A DNA stretch of 64,000 nt from Austropuccinia psidii (taxonomy: Eukaryota; Basidiomycota; Pucciniomycetes; Pucciniales; Sphaerophragmiaceae): contig JALGQZ010000003.1 of NCBI GenBank assembly GCA_023105745.1, forward strand, positions 78,404,696 to 78,468,695. The letters are read 5' to 3'. The notes below the pieces were generated by a model. It had not been told where the DNA came from. It saw nothing but the letters and a program-made list of their open reading frames with translations, and did no database searches. Positions 45,442-57,640 of this stretch are shown here, piece by piece. Every line of letters begins with the position of its first letter. Position 1 is the first letter of the stretch. Made by a program: the position numbers and the translations under genes.

Positions 45442-45711
45442 GTGTGGGTACGCAAAAGCCGATTCCGCTTCCAACATGATGATGGCGCAGTTAGAAATTT
45501 TGGATGCTGTGAAGGGTGAGTGTGTGGGTCATTTGATCATTGGACTTGGCTTATTCACACTGTACCCAATGTCAAAATAGTAAGTTCTTTGTGGCAATGT
45601 GAAATAATGGGCTTTGCTTGTCACAATGGCATGTCTCTGTCACTAAATTTTGAGGCAATTATTTCACTAGCAAAATTGCTAATGAATCTGAGAGATTTGC
45701 ATTTTTGTAGA

Positions 45712-48700
45712 CTAAATATCATGAAATAACGGCTTTATCATTACAAGCAGTCCACATGACAGAGCTTTGTTATCATACAATCCACAGTTACCTTCTATTT
45801 CTTCTTCTGATATAATCAAGTGTCCATCATCAAAACCAACAGCTTTATAAATATTGAGATACGGCCAATCTGGTAGGAAATTCACATCAATCTTTAAAGT
45901 TTTTAAAATCAGAAAGTTATTGTTCAGTATTCTAGATGGCTCAGAGACTTTGAAAATGCTATCAATAATACCAAATTGTCGTGAGTTGCCCCTCAGAAAA
46001 CATATCACACTGTTGCTGATATTTTTGGATTCAGTTGAAAATATATTGTTCCCAATATTAATGTTTGAAACTGGAAAATACCAAGGTGAGACAATCCTTG
46101 AAGTGGGAGGACTTGTGGATTGCACCGTAGTGTCTAAGCTGATCCAATCAACTATTTCCCTTGTTGCATGAAAAGTCTGTAAGTACTCAACCAGGCAATC
46201 ATAATTTGGTTGGTCATGGCGGGATGGCTTGTTATATTTATGGTGATTGAACACGGCAGGTGGCTGTGATTCAAAAAGCTGTTTTATTTCACATGGCACA
46301 GATGGGGATTTCAGCAGAACGGAAAGGTTGGAACATCGACAGATATGTTGAAGTAAGGTTTTATCTATATCATCTATTCAGAGTTGCAAAAAGTTAGTCT
46401 TATTAAGTTCAGGTGTTTAATCAATGTGAATATATTGATCTTATTAATTGACGTACATATCTTGTTATTTGTTGGCATCTTTGCAAATACTCCAATCAAG
46501 CGCTCATAACCCCATGTGGCTGAGGCTTGTGCTGGGCCCCAACGTTGGAAGAGTTTGGGAATATGATCAGCAAAATGATGATTTGGTTTACTTTTCTGTT
46601 TTGGGAACAGGTGTTGATTGGAAAGGCGGAATTTTTTCCAATGTTCAGCAAATGCAGTCGCATCATCTATTGAAACAGTCCAGCTTGTGACAATGTTGAT
46701 AGCACTAATCAAATGGAATGTATTCTTGGCTAGTTCATTTGCAAGTTCTTCTGACTGACCCATTCTTCTTTGAGTGTTGGCAGATTGGTGTGCATCTAAT
46801 GACATCTGTTGACTCAGCATTAGAAATGGAATATAGACCTTATATAAGAGAGCCCATTCAGCAGCTTTTAACCTACCATGAGAGGGGGAACCCATTTTGC
46901 GGGGTACTCTTGTCCAAGATGAGGGAATTATGGTCTCAGATATGATTTGTCGGAGATGCTCAAGAGCCTCACCCTTGATCTGGTGATCACTCAGTGCAGT
47001 GATATCCAATTCAGAGGGTATTTCAGAAGTGGGGATGTAATCGGCATCAAATGAAGGAATCTCCGCAGAACCACTAGATGGATGTTCTGTGTTAGGGGTG
47101 GGCATTGGGAAGTAGTTTTTTCGGGTGGAAGTAGTGGGGAGTGGCTCATTTATTATTTTTGCTGCGTCTCTTCTCAGGGAGCGGGCCTCTCTCAATGTGA
47201 TTTTATCAAGAGAGCTGTTGGAGGTCTTGGAATCTGAGTCTGAACTGTTGGTGTCATTGGATTTCCTGCGGGACCTGAAGTAAATTTTTGATTTCGCCTC
47301 TGGAATGCACAATTTGAAAGTTGCATGATCCTTCAAAATTCCAAGTATTAAATTATGCATTATGTCAAGATTAACCATTCTGGTTGCATCCCAATACGGA
47401 AGGTCTTCCAAAATTGAATATCGCACTCCATACTCAGAGAAAATTGCTTGTCTTTGTTGTGGGGTTGCCCGAAGCCATTTCGCAATGGTTGATTTATGAC
47501 TTTGGTATGAGCGCGTGTAGTGGAATTGAGGACCAATTTCTTCAATTTGAGCTTTGTGAATGGTGCAAAAATTACAAAAGTGGTTTCCTGAATGGGAAAT
47601 AAATCCAGTAAGCTTGCGCATGGCAACCACATCCGCAATGGCTGTGAGGATGGCAACACGGATAAAGGATCCTGATGGACCTGTTGAGGTGGGTGCAAAA
47701 TGGTAACCTTGCCATAGCTCTTTGAGCTCGTTGATGAGTGGCATTAATAGATAATTCAATTGAAGCGCAGTTGGCTCCTTCGGACCAGGGATGATTCCTG
47801 CAACATAGACATTCTCGGGCTTCAATCTTTCACTTGGGGGGAGATTAAGACAAATAAGCATGATAGGTCCAATGCTAGCCAACCGGGTTGACTTTCCATG
47901 TGCATTAAACCAGTCCACATATATGGAGAAGGCCAATGCACCAGGAATGGACATGAATGGGGGGTCATGGATATTTCTAGTGCCAATGAAGCGTCTCCAG
48001 ACCAATCCATCCCAGACGTCACGTTTTGGGGAATCTTCGGGAGTTTGGGATTGTTGATGTTGATGCAGAATGTCCATAATTCCAGCCCGCTGGAGAAATC
48101 TGGCAAGCCAATTTTTGAATGGTTGATAAATGAAATGTTTTGTTGGTATAAATTTTTGCTTCATGTTGGTTGTGTTTTGGGTGTGGGGTTCAGATGAAGA
48201 GATGAATTGGCCTAATGATTGTGTGCAAGGGGGATCATGATCATTTGGGTCATTATGGCGTTGACAGTGGGGTTGGTCAGTTGTAACTGATTCAGTAAGG
48301 CCATTAAGAGAGAAACATTGAGGACAACATATATAGTTTTGAAGCACTGGCTCCAATTGGAGATGTTCAAATATGGTACTCAGATCTTGAGGTATATGGA
48401 ATGCAGGAGCGGGGGGACCAGCTGAGCTTGAGATACTGGACTTGATCAGCAGGTTCAGGGCGGGGTTGAGTATGCGTGAAGCCCTGCGGGGTAAATTATA
48501 CCTTAATGATAGAATGGCAGATATTATCATTCCTAGGTCTTGTGGGGGAAGGGTTTGAATGCCACTATATGGTTTCTGTGCAGTTGAATTGAGACCCGCT
48601 GGAGTTGAGAAAGTGCTTTGGGTCAATTGTGAATAATCAGCTGGGAAGATTTGATCCAATAGAATTTGTGGGCACCCAGATCCTGATGCAGAAGTAGGGA

Positions 48701-48872
48701 TTTTTGGAAGAGATTTGGGTGCAATGGTTGATTTGAGCTTTTTAATGTGCTGTTTATATTGGAAAGGTGTGAAGGCAACTTCATGCCTATCACCCTCAGG
48801 GGAAGAGTGTGTTTGAGTTGAGCAGTGTTGACACATGCATATACCCATTGAGGAATAGGGCTGGGTTGTCAT
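45712..48872 (-). CDS. Plavaka/Tnp2-type transposase, two exons
   Basis: Exon 1 is 46457-48872 and exon 2 is 45712-46364. The intron 46365-46456 has a GTACGT donor and TATAG acceptor and keeps the phase, giving 1022 residues without a break. It starts MTTQPYSSMG, with N-terminal zinc-type pairs (CMCQHC near residue 15; CCPQC further on). Then come a VDWFN motif, VAGIIPGPKEP, a HFCNFC zinc pair, and NLDIMHNLILGIL, which is the acidic-MH motif typical of these transposases. Plavaka belongs to the CACTA-like (CMC) group in fungi; cut-and-paste activity is inferred from the family. The gene is complete and so may be active, unlike copy 1. A KDZ transposase is the alternative I considered, but its cysteine pattern does not fit. 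Confidence 0.82.
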
Positions 48873-49832
48873 TGTTGCAGGAATTGGAAGTACGGTTGGT
48901 TTGTGTATAAATATCTATGGTTGATGTGAAAGTGTTTAGGAGTGTTATTAATTGGAAATAAAATTCAGTGATTATTTATGAAGGGGGAGATGATTTGAGC
49001 CAGCTGAGGATTTTATCCCATTTGTAATGGAGCATGAGCTGCAGTGGATAAAGTTTAACATGTCTCATCTGGATGGCGGAATTGGTTAGGCGTTTAATTG
49101 GGTAAAATGCCATGCTGCTCAATGCTCATACATATTCTAGTTTATTTACACATTGTGATAGTGCGGGTTTGACCATTGAGGGGGTTCCATTAGTGAAGTG
49201 TTACCATTGAATTGAGGGGATTAACATTTAATCCATGTACGCTGGCACGCCATTGTACATGTTTTAAACCTTATTACAGACATAACTATATAACTCTATT
49301 ACATAAGGGGTTGGAGTGCAGCTAAAGTCTTGGTATTTGGTTTGAGTGCGGCAGGCTTTGAATCAGTTGGAATGTGATTTGGATTGTCTTGCCTTTCGGG
49401 AAAAGGTGATGTCTCTTTTGTGGGTAAATCCTTCATGAATATACCCCTTTACAGATGTACAATGTTGTGGAATTTCAATGCATATATGGGCAGTTTGGAT
49501 AATTCACAAAATGTGACAATGGGGAGGCATAAATGGTACTGAATATGATTACTTATGAATGATGGGTCCCCTTTGAGATCAAGGAAATATCACATTATAT
49601 GCTGGTAGGCCGTGCAGGGTGGTTTCCGACAAAAGCGGAGGAGCTCAAGAGGAGGCAGGGAGGATTCTCCTCAAAAGAGTCTTATCTGACTTCCACACAA
49701 CACTTAGTTCCAACTATTCATAGAATTTCTCTATTCTGAATTTGAAAAGATTTCATCTCATATCACTCTATTTTATCATAATACTGAGGTGTTTTATCTA
49801 GTTAAAAATATTAGTGTACTTTTTCGGCCCTT
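48873..49832. other. Divergent promoter region between transposase and accessory gene
   Basis: 960 bp without a gene. It contains the palindrome at 49236-49259 and TA-rich stretches upstream of both starts. Both genes are transcribed outward from here. Confidence 0.6.
49236..49259. repeat. 24-bp imperfect palindrome, site 1
   Basis: Arms TGTACGCTGGCA and CGCCATTGTACA. It shares the pattern of four further sites (54993, 55129, 60017, 61949) but has lost the outer CGG/CCG triplets. Confidence 0.6.
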
Positions 49833-51894
49833 ATGTCATCTTTCAAGTCACATAAATCCCGTTCAGGTTCTGTTCATGACTCAAATAGTGAATCTAGCAT
49901 AGAATATGTTCAAACACAGTCACCATTGAGTCCCAACATTCCTCTCACAACCCCTATCGCATCCTCAATGAATGTATCAGGTCTTAACATTGATGTGGGC
50001 AATCCAAAGGCTCCAACTTCAAGCACTTGGTCGATCCCAAATATTTCCGTCACTCCAATTCCCCCGAATCCCACTAATACACAAATTCATGTGTCTCAGG
50101 GGCCAGAAGGCACACCTCAAATCTCCTCACACGCTAATCCCCAATCAAAATTTCCACGTGAGTTCCTCCTTAATCCCGGTCGGAATCCAGTCGCATCCCA
50201 GGATCCCTTTGGCCAAAGTAAACAGCCAACCCTCAATATTCCATCAGGATCGCAGGTTCATGTGGGTGATGAAAGGCGCGTGGATGGGGGGCGACGAAAA
50301 AGACCTTTGGAAAATGTATCTTGGAGCGGTCTGTCAGAGGGAAATCCAGTATTGACGCTTCATCAAAGTAAGTCATTTGAATTTTGGAGTAGAAACTTAT
50401 TCACAATTTGATATGTTTGTTTCATGGGTTAGATATGGCACCTAAAGGCAAGTCAGTCCGATCTCAGGAGCCAATTGAAGATCGTGAGGATGACCATACT
50501 TCATTAATGTTTTGATGTGTTAACTGATGATTTGCATAGCAGGGGATGAACTTTATGCGTCTTCACCTCTGGTCCATAAAGAGAAAGTCACTGGACGTCA
50601 TCATCCATATGCCTCCAAACCAAGAACGGGTCATGCCAGTACATCAAGAGCAACAATGGTGGATGATGAGGATGAGAACATGTCTCCGACTCAAAGTGAA
50701 AGAAATGATGAACCAAGGAGGGACAATTTCACAGCGCATGAGCAAGGCACTCAATCAAATAGTGAGTTCACCCATCCTCAGCTGGGCCTTGCCCAGAGTA
50801 TGCTTGAACAATCCGAGGTCAGACAGCAAAGGAACCAGGCCCGCAAAGCTCACAATGTGGCGAAACGTGCAAGCCAGAAGGAGAAACAAAAATGGCTGAA
50901 GGCAGAACTTCCAGAGAATGTCCATGGAATGAGATCAGCAGTACACGCACATTGCCTGTTCCTACTCAAAGTTAGGGATAAGGATTTTTCCTCACTACCA
51001 GCACCACCCAGCACAGAAGAGCGTGAAATTGCAATTCAAGTGGCTGGTCATCTCGGATATGTCCCCGAGGATGTGTTCAATGAGCCATCAACACAGGTTC
51101 AGTCTCAGGGTTTCCAAAGCTACTGCAAAAATGAGCTGCACAAGCTAGGACTAAAGCGATTCACTTGGGACTGGGAGAGCTCATGGCAACATCCGTTCAA
51201 CGAGCTGATGTCTATGGTGTTTTACCGTACATTCCGTCTTGCACTTGTCAGCACTGAGTATCATCACTACTGTTGGAACAAGGATCATAACAACTATGGG
51301 GTTGTGGCGGCTTTAATGGAGCGATATTTCACTTATTTGAAAAGAGAATGGAAGTCTATTCAAAAGGATGCAGAGTATTTGGTAAAAAAGAAGGAGAATC
51401 AAAAGCTCGCAAAGATTCGTCAAAGAGTTAGTTACTGTATCTCTTCTTCATTGTGGACCAAGTCTGATGATGATCTACTTGATTATGTGCAGACCTGTGA
51501 GCGCCGTCGTGAATGGTGTGATACGGCTAAATTTCCCATTCTAGCATCACAATTCAATGACCCTTGAGTATGCTCAGATACTGAGGAGGTACTGGAAAAT
51601 GGCCGTCAAGTTTACCGCAAAGTGGGATTACGCTGGCGCTCCCAGTTATTTAATGATTTGGTATTGAAAATGGATAGAGACATAGAGTTTTGTAATCGGA
51701 TTAAAAAAAAGGGTAAAAAAACTATTGATAGATTGCCAGAATTACGATCGACAGATCATGGTGATATTCCGGAAGGCCTATCATTTCAGGTATTTGATCA
51801 AGATTGGCTCAAAGGCTGTAGTAAGATGCAGACTAGCGCCCTCAAGATACTTGACATGCCAGTTATTAGGCCTAATGGTGATGCTCTGCAATAA
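49833..51894 (+). CDS. Accessory gene of the transposon, intron-containing, one in-frame TGA
   Basis: Starts MSSFKSHKSRSGS at 49833. Exon 1 is 49833-50367 with a GTAAGT donor; the coding frame resumes at 50540. A single 172-nt intron keeps the phase. Two introns with a 15-nt exon (50433-50447) and a GC donor would also fit. The main part (50540-51564) is charged at first, then has an aromatic-rich region (KRFTWDWESSWQHPFNELM, YHHYCWNKDHNNYG). A TGA stands at 51565-51567, after which the same frame remains open and protein-like to 51894. Two predicted coding parts plus the divergent promoter suggest a second transposon protein. No domain recognised. Confidence 0.6.
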
Positions 51895-51900
51895 CTTAGT

Positions 51901-51931
51901 AATTTGTCACGGTATAGCACTGTGACAAATT
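51901..51931 (+). terminator. Hairpin just after the accessory gene
   Basis: AATTTGTCAC (51901-51910) pairs with GTGACAAATT (51922-51931) over an 11-nt loop, seven bases after the stop codon of the accessory frame. It may mark the transcript end or a transposon boundary. The region from here to 52200 shows only a weak 68-codon frame, which I do not call. Confidence 0.45.
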
Positions 51932-52200
51932 AAAATTTTGTGAATTATTTGTGCAGGTGTAATAAAATCTGATTATTATCTCTTAAGGATGCAACAACTT
52001 GCTAAATATGTTAGAATATAGACAATATGAATTGAAATGTATCACCGTCTCCCTTGCAATAATACTCTATTGCTCATTTTCATTGAGGAAATATTGAAGA
52101 AGTTCGATCCAGCTCATGGTGTTCATAATTGTGGACCTGTGCCAGAGTCAACAGGAGTTATCAACTTTGTCAATCACAAATTATATAATATCAGTAAGGC

Positions 52201-54633
52201 TCACGCAGTTAATGATTTTTTCTTTTCTTGGACCTATTGGTGATTGGAATATGGCATTCCCATAAGGAAGGATTTCAGAATAGTAATACAATCAAGTGAA
52301 AGATGAGGTTGAAAGGTACCTTCCGCATGTTGACCTCAACTGAATGAGGAGTGATATAGTGGATGACCTGTACAGGTCGTTGTTGGCCAATACGATGTAG
52401 ACGATCAACAGCCTGAGCCTCAATGGCTGGGTTCCAATTAGGCTCCTGAAAATGTGGATGTCAGGGTCCGAAAATCAGGGGAGAATTTTGGGGGGCCCCT
52501 CACCATTAAATAGACTATATTAGCTCAAGTTATATTGAGGCCAGTTCCAGCCGCGGCAATGGATGCAATCAGTACTTCACATTCAGGATTATTGAAGAAA
52601 TTCTCTAGCGCCTTGTCCTGCGCTCGTGGTGTAATTGTTCCATCAATTCGTGCTGAAAGGATAGAGTGATGGGCAAGAGCAATACCAATGCTACAATATA
52701 AAAAAGTCAGATGGAGTCAATTGGTAATGGATGCATATTAGAATTAACGCACAAATCTAGAAATTGGGTCCATTGGGTATAAACCACCGATTTCGTTGGA
52801 CCACACCTTGTTTGTTTGTTCTTCATTAAGCTTTGTAGGAGGTGTGCAATTTTACTACTCATCATGCATGTTTCCACATCCACAATAGTTCGTGTGATTC
52901 TTGGGGAGTTATCCTGAGTGCTCCTGCCCTCGGGGTCTTCCAGCTCCGCCTCCGCAATTGTGTTAAGCATGATGTGATGGTTACAACATATTCGCAGCTT
53001 ATTAATATTTCTGAAAAACTCTCCTGGTCCTTTGCTTTTGGATGATAGGAATTCTTCATATAATGTGGAATATTCTTGCTGCATGGTGGGGTTGAGTGGG
53101 AGCAGCTCATAATGATGGCTAATAGTGGGGAGAGATTCGAGATGTGTGGTTTTGGTGCGGCGCAAACTTAAATGCCGCAATGCCAAATGCAAAATATCAT
53201 TGCAACCTTTTGAAAGACTACTCAGGATGAATGGTGACCAATTATCTTGATCGGCGCTCTGGGGTTGAGTGTTGAAGGATATTATGCCCAAAAGGTCATA
53301 AATGGTGTTGTGAATAGGTGTGCCCGTTAAACATATTCGACGGGATGAAAGGAGGCTATTAATGGCACGGTGAGTGGCAGTGTATTGAGAGCAAATATAG
53401 CTATAAGAGGGGGCAAGGGTTATTGGATATAAAAGGTAATTTGAATCATTTAAGCTCAGCCACTCACTGTGCTTCATCCAAGATTATACGATGCCAATTG
53501 ATTTGAAAAATGAATGATGTAGAGGGATTGGTTTGCTTAAATTCTTGGGTGATAGTATTGTAAGAAGTGATGATGATATCATATTTTAAGATGTCGGCTT
53601 GGGATAATGAGTGACGAGTGGGACCATGGTAGATTTTGGCATGCAGTGCTCCAGCCTGAGCATGCTTGGATATTTCTGATTGCCAGTTGGTAATTAAGCG
53701 AGGGGGGAAGATGATCATGGTGGGCGTGGAGCGATGGGGGTTTGCAATCATCCGCTCCTTGGAGGTACCAATTAGAGCAATGGCCTGAATGGTTTTACCT
53801 AATCCCATATCATCCGCAAGCAGTCCTCCAAGAGGGGTATTGGTCGAAAGGGATTCAAATGAGCTAACGACCTTGTTTGTAATGATGTGCCTGGCATTAA
53901 AAGTGGATCCTGGGGGTGAGGTGGCCCAAAGGTTACGGGCTGATTGGCCATTGGGGATTTCTTGATCCCAGAGAAAAGCTAGTCCGGTCTTTTGATGAGG
54001 GAGGAGGGGGGTTTGAATAATGGAATGGGGCGGGGTCATCATGGGGAGGTCTGATCCACTGGGTAATTGTATCAGTTTTTGCTTGGAAATCAATGATGAA
54101 ACAGCAGGATATGAAGCAGGCGTCGAGTTTGAAGCGGGAAATGTCGGAGTAAAGAGTTGACATTGACAATGAGTAGTACAGTCATATTCTTTGGGCATTT
54201 TAAGCTTGAAATCTTGTGTTCGAAAGCTTTCCATTATGAATAGAATGTTTGGATACCATGTGAAGAACATCAATGCTAGATTGGGTTTCTGAGATGAGGA
54301 GGGATCATTGGCATCAGTCATAAATACTCCCTCAACGAATAATATTTGAGTAGGATTGGATTGGCAATTTTCAATCCATGCCCCACCAGGACCACAGTGC
54401 ATGAACGTTTTGGGTGCCCCAAGGAATGGTATCAACGTTTGGGAAAGGGTTCCCGGGAGAGAGCCAATAGCATGCTGGTGATTGGGGAGATATACGAATA
54501 TGTTGTGTTGATTGTGCCATAGGATAATCCAAGAACCTAAGTGGGAATTCTCAGGCTTTAAGGTTATATCACTATTTATTTGAATACGAATATTAATCAT
54601 CCCAATGCAAAGTGGTTGTGAAGGGGTTGACAT
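52201..54633 (-). CDS. SNF2-family ATPase (Rad5/Rad16-like), five exons, one in-frame TGA
   Basis: Exons on the minus strand: 53468-54633, 52753-53400, 52504-52690, 52320-52445 and 52201-52233. The introns are 67, 62, 58 and 86 nt, all GT-AG, and all phases fit. 720 codons including the stop. Motifs: ATP-binding GGLLADDMGLGKTIQA, the DEAH box formed exactly across the first splice (DEA|H), LTGTPIHN, and helicase C-terminal ARIDGT, IASIAAAGTGLNIT and NWNPAIEAQAVDRLHRIGQ. The TGA at 52525-52527 follows LNIT, between motifs V and VI. It would truncate the protein and remove the arginine finger. Chromatin remodelling or DNA translocation is the family role. The gene is otherwise well kept, so the stop is recent, a sequencing error, or read through. 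Confidence 0.88.
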
Positions 54634-54992
54634 GATGGCTATTTTAAATTATTTGGGGACAGTTGGGAATTATATGATCGGGAAGGGTTAGCTAAAGGGA
54701 ATGAAGAGGAATAAGCGCAGGTGGGGAACTTATATGAGTGGCAGCAACAGGCCAAAAGGGGGATGGCCTGTGGTTACGTGCATGGTCTTGATGGAGGTGG
54801 GCCTCTTGGGCACATAATTTTCATATCCGATTTGGGGCATATATCAAGGCAAGGTGGCCAAAATGTGGGTGCACCATTATGACTGCTGGATCTGCAGCGA
54901 GTTACGAAACCTTTGGTGGAACAAGGTTGACATTAGCACATCCGAAATTGGGTGGGTTGTAGCAACTTATTGTGGAGGGCATATTAGAGGCA

Positions 54993-55016
54993 TGTTCGCT
55001 GGTGTGACAGCGAACA
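54993..55016. repeat. 24-bp palindrome, site 2
   Basis: TGTTCGCTG-GTGTGA-CAGCGAACA: an 11-bp stem when the outer CA/TG pairs (54991-55018) are included. About 360 bp upstream of the SNF2 start. Confidence 0.75.
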
Positions 55017-55128
55017 TGGATGCATATATTCCCCAGTTCAATTCTCGCACAGGGACCTACTGGGCAATGTTGGCAGTTTCAAAGGGCAATCTCACTGTGG
55101 GGATGTTTGTGTGTGGGCGGGTGAGATA

Positions 55129-55152
55129 TGTTCGGTGGCATGCCACCGAACA
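55129..55152. repeat. 24-bp palindrome, site 3 (perfect)
   Basis: TGTTCGGTGGCA followed by its exact reverse complement; with flanks the palindrome is 26 bp (55128-55153). Contains CGG-N10-CCG. Confidence 0.85.
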
Positions 55153-56355
55153 TGACTTTGGTTTTGCCTGAAGTTTTTTGCTGACTGATGCATACTGGGC
55201 TTTCAGGGGGGAATGTGTGGGATGATCAAAGGGGGCGCCAGCCGTGAGCCGTGATCCACATATACATTCACCCCTATGGCGTTTGAGGCGAGTACTAATC
55301 CACCGAGATTGGCATCCGGGTCTTTGCCTCACGCGCGTACAGAACTCCGGAGAAAGAGGCCACACGCCCAAGGGATTTTTTGGCTGCAAGCCAGGTGCCA
55401 CAACTTGCGCGGGGCGTGTGAGAACGTGAAGAAAATGACCCGCGGTGGGAGATACCCACGCAAACATGACCAGCCTCAGCAATCATAGGCTGGGATTGTT
55501 ATTCTAATGTGGATGAGGCTGAAGCAAATCCACACTGATTGGCCTCAGGTTTCCACGCGCAAGCGGGTGAGCGTCTGCAGTCAAGCTGACAACCCGACCA
55601 AGAAAATAGGCAGCTGGAAGACTGGAAGTAAAATGTCTTCCAGGCGTGTGAAAGTTGCATGCGTATGACCCATCGGGGGTGCGTATGAAAGCGTGTGGCT
55701 GCCCGACAATGAACAAGCGGGCCAGTCATTGTTTTCCCCAACAATGGCACCGGAGTGAATCAACTCTTTGTGTATGACCCAAATATTAAGTCATCCCATT
55801 ATGACCCACTTACATTAACTTGGATTACATGCGCATCTGTGCCGTAGTTAGGCAGAGCTGTCCAACAAGGTGCATCAAAGGGATGCAGGTGAGAGATATG
55901 ACTCGATGGCTTGACGTGATTGCATGTTACATTGTTGAACAGCTTTTTGCTCTGCCCCGCAGTACACATTTACAAAGGTGTACTGCGTACTACAGTGTCG
56001 ACTGTACTGTACAGATCAGGAAGGTGTAATACTACTTGAGCCTGCATGCATATAGCAAATGTGCATGCACCTTCCCATCGTTTGCATTTACGTAGCTCAT
56101 GTGCCACATGCTCAGCATTGCGTTTCACCCGATTTGCACACGCAAGCTGAGCATGTCATGGTCAAAAGCACCGTGTGAAAGTGCTCAATAAAGCCATGGA
56201 ATGAACAATTTTTGCAATAGTTCATTGGAAGGCTCAGTTTGGAGCACTTCACCAAAGCATGTGAAATGCTGCACCTGGCTGAAATGTCATCCGATGCTGT
56301 GCCAAATGCTCAGAGTGCGCGCATACAAAAACGACTGAGCAATGGCTCAGCATGG

Positions 56356-57059
56356 TGCATTTGATATTGTTATATCTATAGCTCAATCACTGTGCAATTC
56401 CAATCTTCAGCCACTGAGCATTTCAATTATGACCCGAAAGCAAACCTGAGCAATGGGTCAAGGCAAGCTCACACTGTATTCACTTGTCTTACAGCCCCCC
56501 CCTTTGTTCACATACTATTACCAGGCCATATGGCCGGTAATCTCGCCGCGGTCACTTGTGACCAAATGCACCGGGTGCTTTTCTGCATGGGTCACTTGTG
56601 CATTGCACCCCCAATGCACATTCAACATGGGCCTCACGACCACCCTCCTGGGTGATCGGGTGACTATTTAAGGAAACAAAGGGGATGTGACTGAGCTTGA
56701 CAATTCAATAAATTGCAATACTCAGCGGTGCATTTGATATTGTTATATCAATTTTTCAATTACTGTGCAATTCAAATGTTCAGCCACTGAGCATTTCAAT
56801 TATGACCCAAAAGCAAACCTGAGCAATGGGTCGAGGCAAGCTCACGCTGTATTCACTTGTCTTACAGCCCCCCCCTTTGTTCAAAGACTATCACCAGTCC
56901 ATAAGGCCGGTGATCTTGCCGCGGTCACTTGTGCATTGCACCCACAATGCACAATCAATAAGGGCCTCACGACCACCCTCCTGGGTGATCGGGTGGCAAT
57001 TTAAGGAAACAAAGGGGATTTGACTCAGCATGACAATTCAATAAATTGCAATACTCAGC
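56356..57059 (+). repeat. Tandem duplication upstream of the Zn-cluster gene
   Basis: Unit 1 (56356-56726) and unit 2 (56729-57059) both start TGCATTTGATATTGTTATAT and end AATTGCAATACTCAGC. Unit 2 lacks about 40 bp present in unit 1 (near 56560-56600). Each includes a CTTACAGCCCCCCCC stretch and a TATTTAAGG or AATTTAAGG box. CTGAGC/GCTCAG motifs occur many times from 56100 to 57200. Confidence 0.85.
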
Positions 57060-57209
57060 CAGACCCCCATTGTTCTTCTGCCTCACGCGAGCATTTCACC
57101 TCTCAGTTGCAGCATTCGCTGAGACTCAGCTTCAATTTTTCCCACACGCCTTGAAGCTGAGACTTTTGCGGGTGCTGCAACTGCTGAGATCGTCTCAGCT
57201 TCACCTTGG

Positions 57210-57217
57210 TATAAAAG
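57210..57217 (+). promoter_or_regulatory. TATA box of the Zn-cluster gene
   Basis: TATAAAAG, followed by a long CT-rich leader (57230-57400), typical of a strong fungal promoter. It lies about 360 bp before the donor of a predicted leader intron. Confidence 0.65.
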
Positions 57218-57569
57218 ACCATCTTCACACGACACGCACTTCACTTTCTTTCTCACCCGCTCCACTTCGTTCAACCTCACCCGCGTTTGTCCTTCTTGTG
57301 CGTATTCCCCCTCGTCTTCCTGCCTTTCCAGTCTTTTCTTTCGCACTCGACTAACCCCACTCCCCTTCCTGCTCACTTTTTGTTTTTCCTGCTAATACTT
57401 TCAGAACCCCACTTCTATCTACTTTGTACGTTTTCTCCAATTAAACTTTAGTCAACATTATGTACCGATATTAATATTTTTCTTTCTTCACGACTTCCTT
57501 CCAGACTTTTAAAAACTTCCGACTAGAGCGTCTTTAATTTGATTCCCTTTTATATTTATATAAATCATC

Positions 57570-57640
57570 GTATGTCTTCCTTTTCTTTCTTGATTGCTTA
57601 CTTTCTATTCAGTTACTAACCTGTTTTGTTTTGTTTTTAG
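57570..57640 (+). other. Predicted intron in the 5' leader
   Basis: GTATGT donor at 57570, perfect branch site TACTAAC at 57614-57620, acceptor TTTTTAG at 57640. The start codon follows immediately. Confidence 0.7.

Larger units (their letters stand above)
44922..51931. mobile_element. Plavaka-type DNA transposon copy 2 (right end not located)
   Basis: Starts CACCGGGGCGAATCTCG like copy 1, followed by a hairpin and subterminal CGTCAAGC repeats. It contains an intact transposase (minus strand) and a divergent accessory gene (plus strand). I could not find a terminal inverted repeat to the right, so the end given is only the last feature I assign to it; the element may run further. Confidence 0.7.
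54634..56355. other. Intergenic region, GC-richer, no supported gene
   Basis: Upstream of the SNF2 gene. It contains two 24-bp palindromes and a G/C-rich stretch with CACGCGC-like motifs (55240-55700). Short frames occur on both strands but have no protein-like features. From 56100 on, CTGAGCA/TGCTCAG motifs become frequent. Confidence 0.55.

Noticed and set aside
45235..45519. Long frames in five or six registers with TH/PH or AC/GC repeats
   Set aside because: Translations of the 30-bp minisatellite, whose period keeps all frames open.
45712..48872. KDZ-type transposase
   Set aside because: The IPGPKEP, zinc-pair and DIMHNL motifs fit Plavaka/Tnp2 transposases better, and the multi-cysteine KDZ pattern is absent.
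52037..52243. 68-codon plus-strand frame after the accessory gene
   Set aside because: It overlaps the last exon of the SNF2 gene on the other strand and has no recognisable feature.
54854..55171. 105-codon frame on the plus strand
   Set aside because: It spans two palindromes, shows no domain or codon bias and no splice or promoter context.
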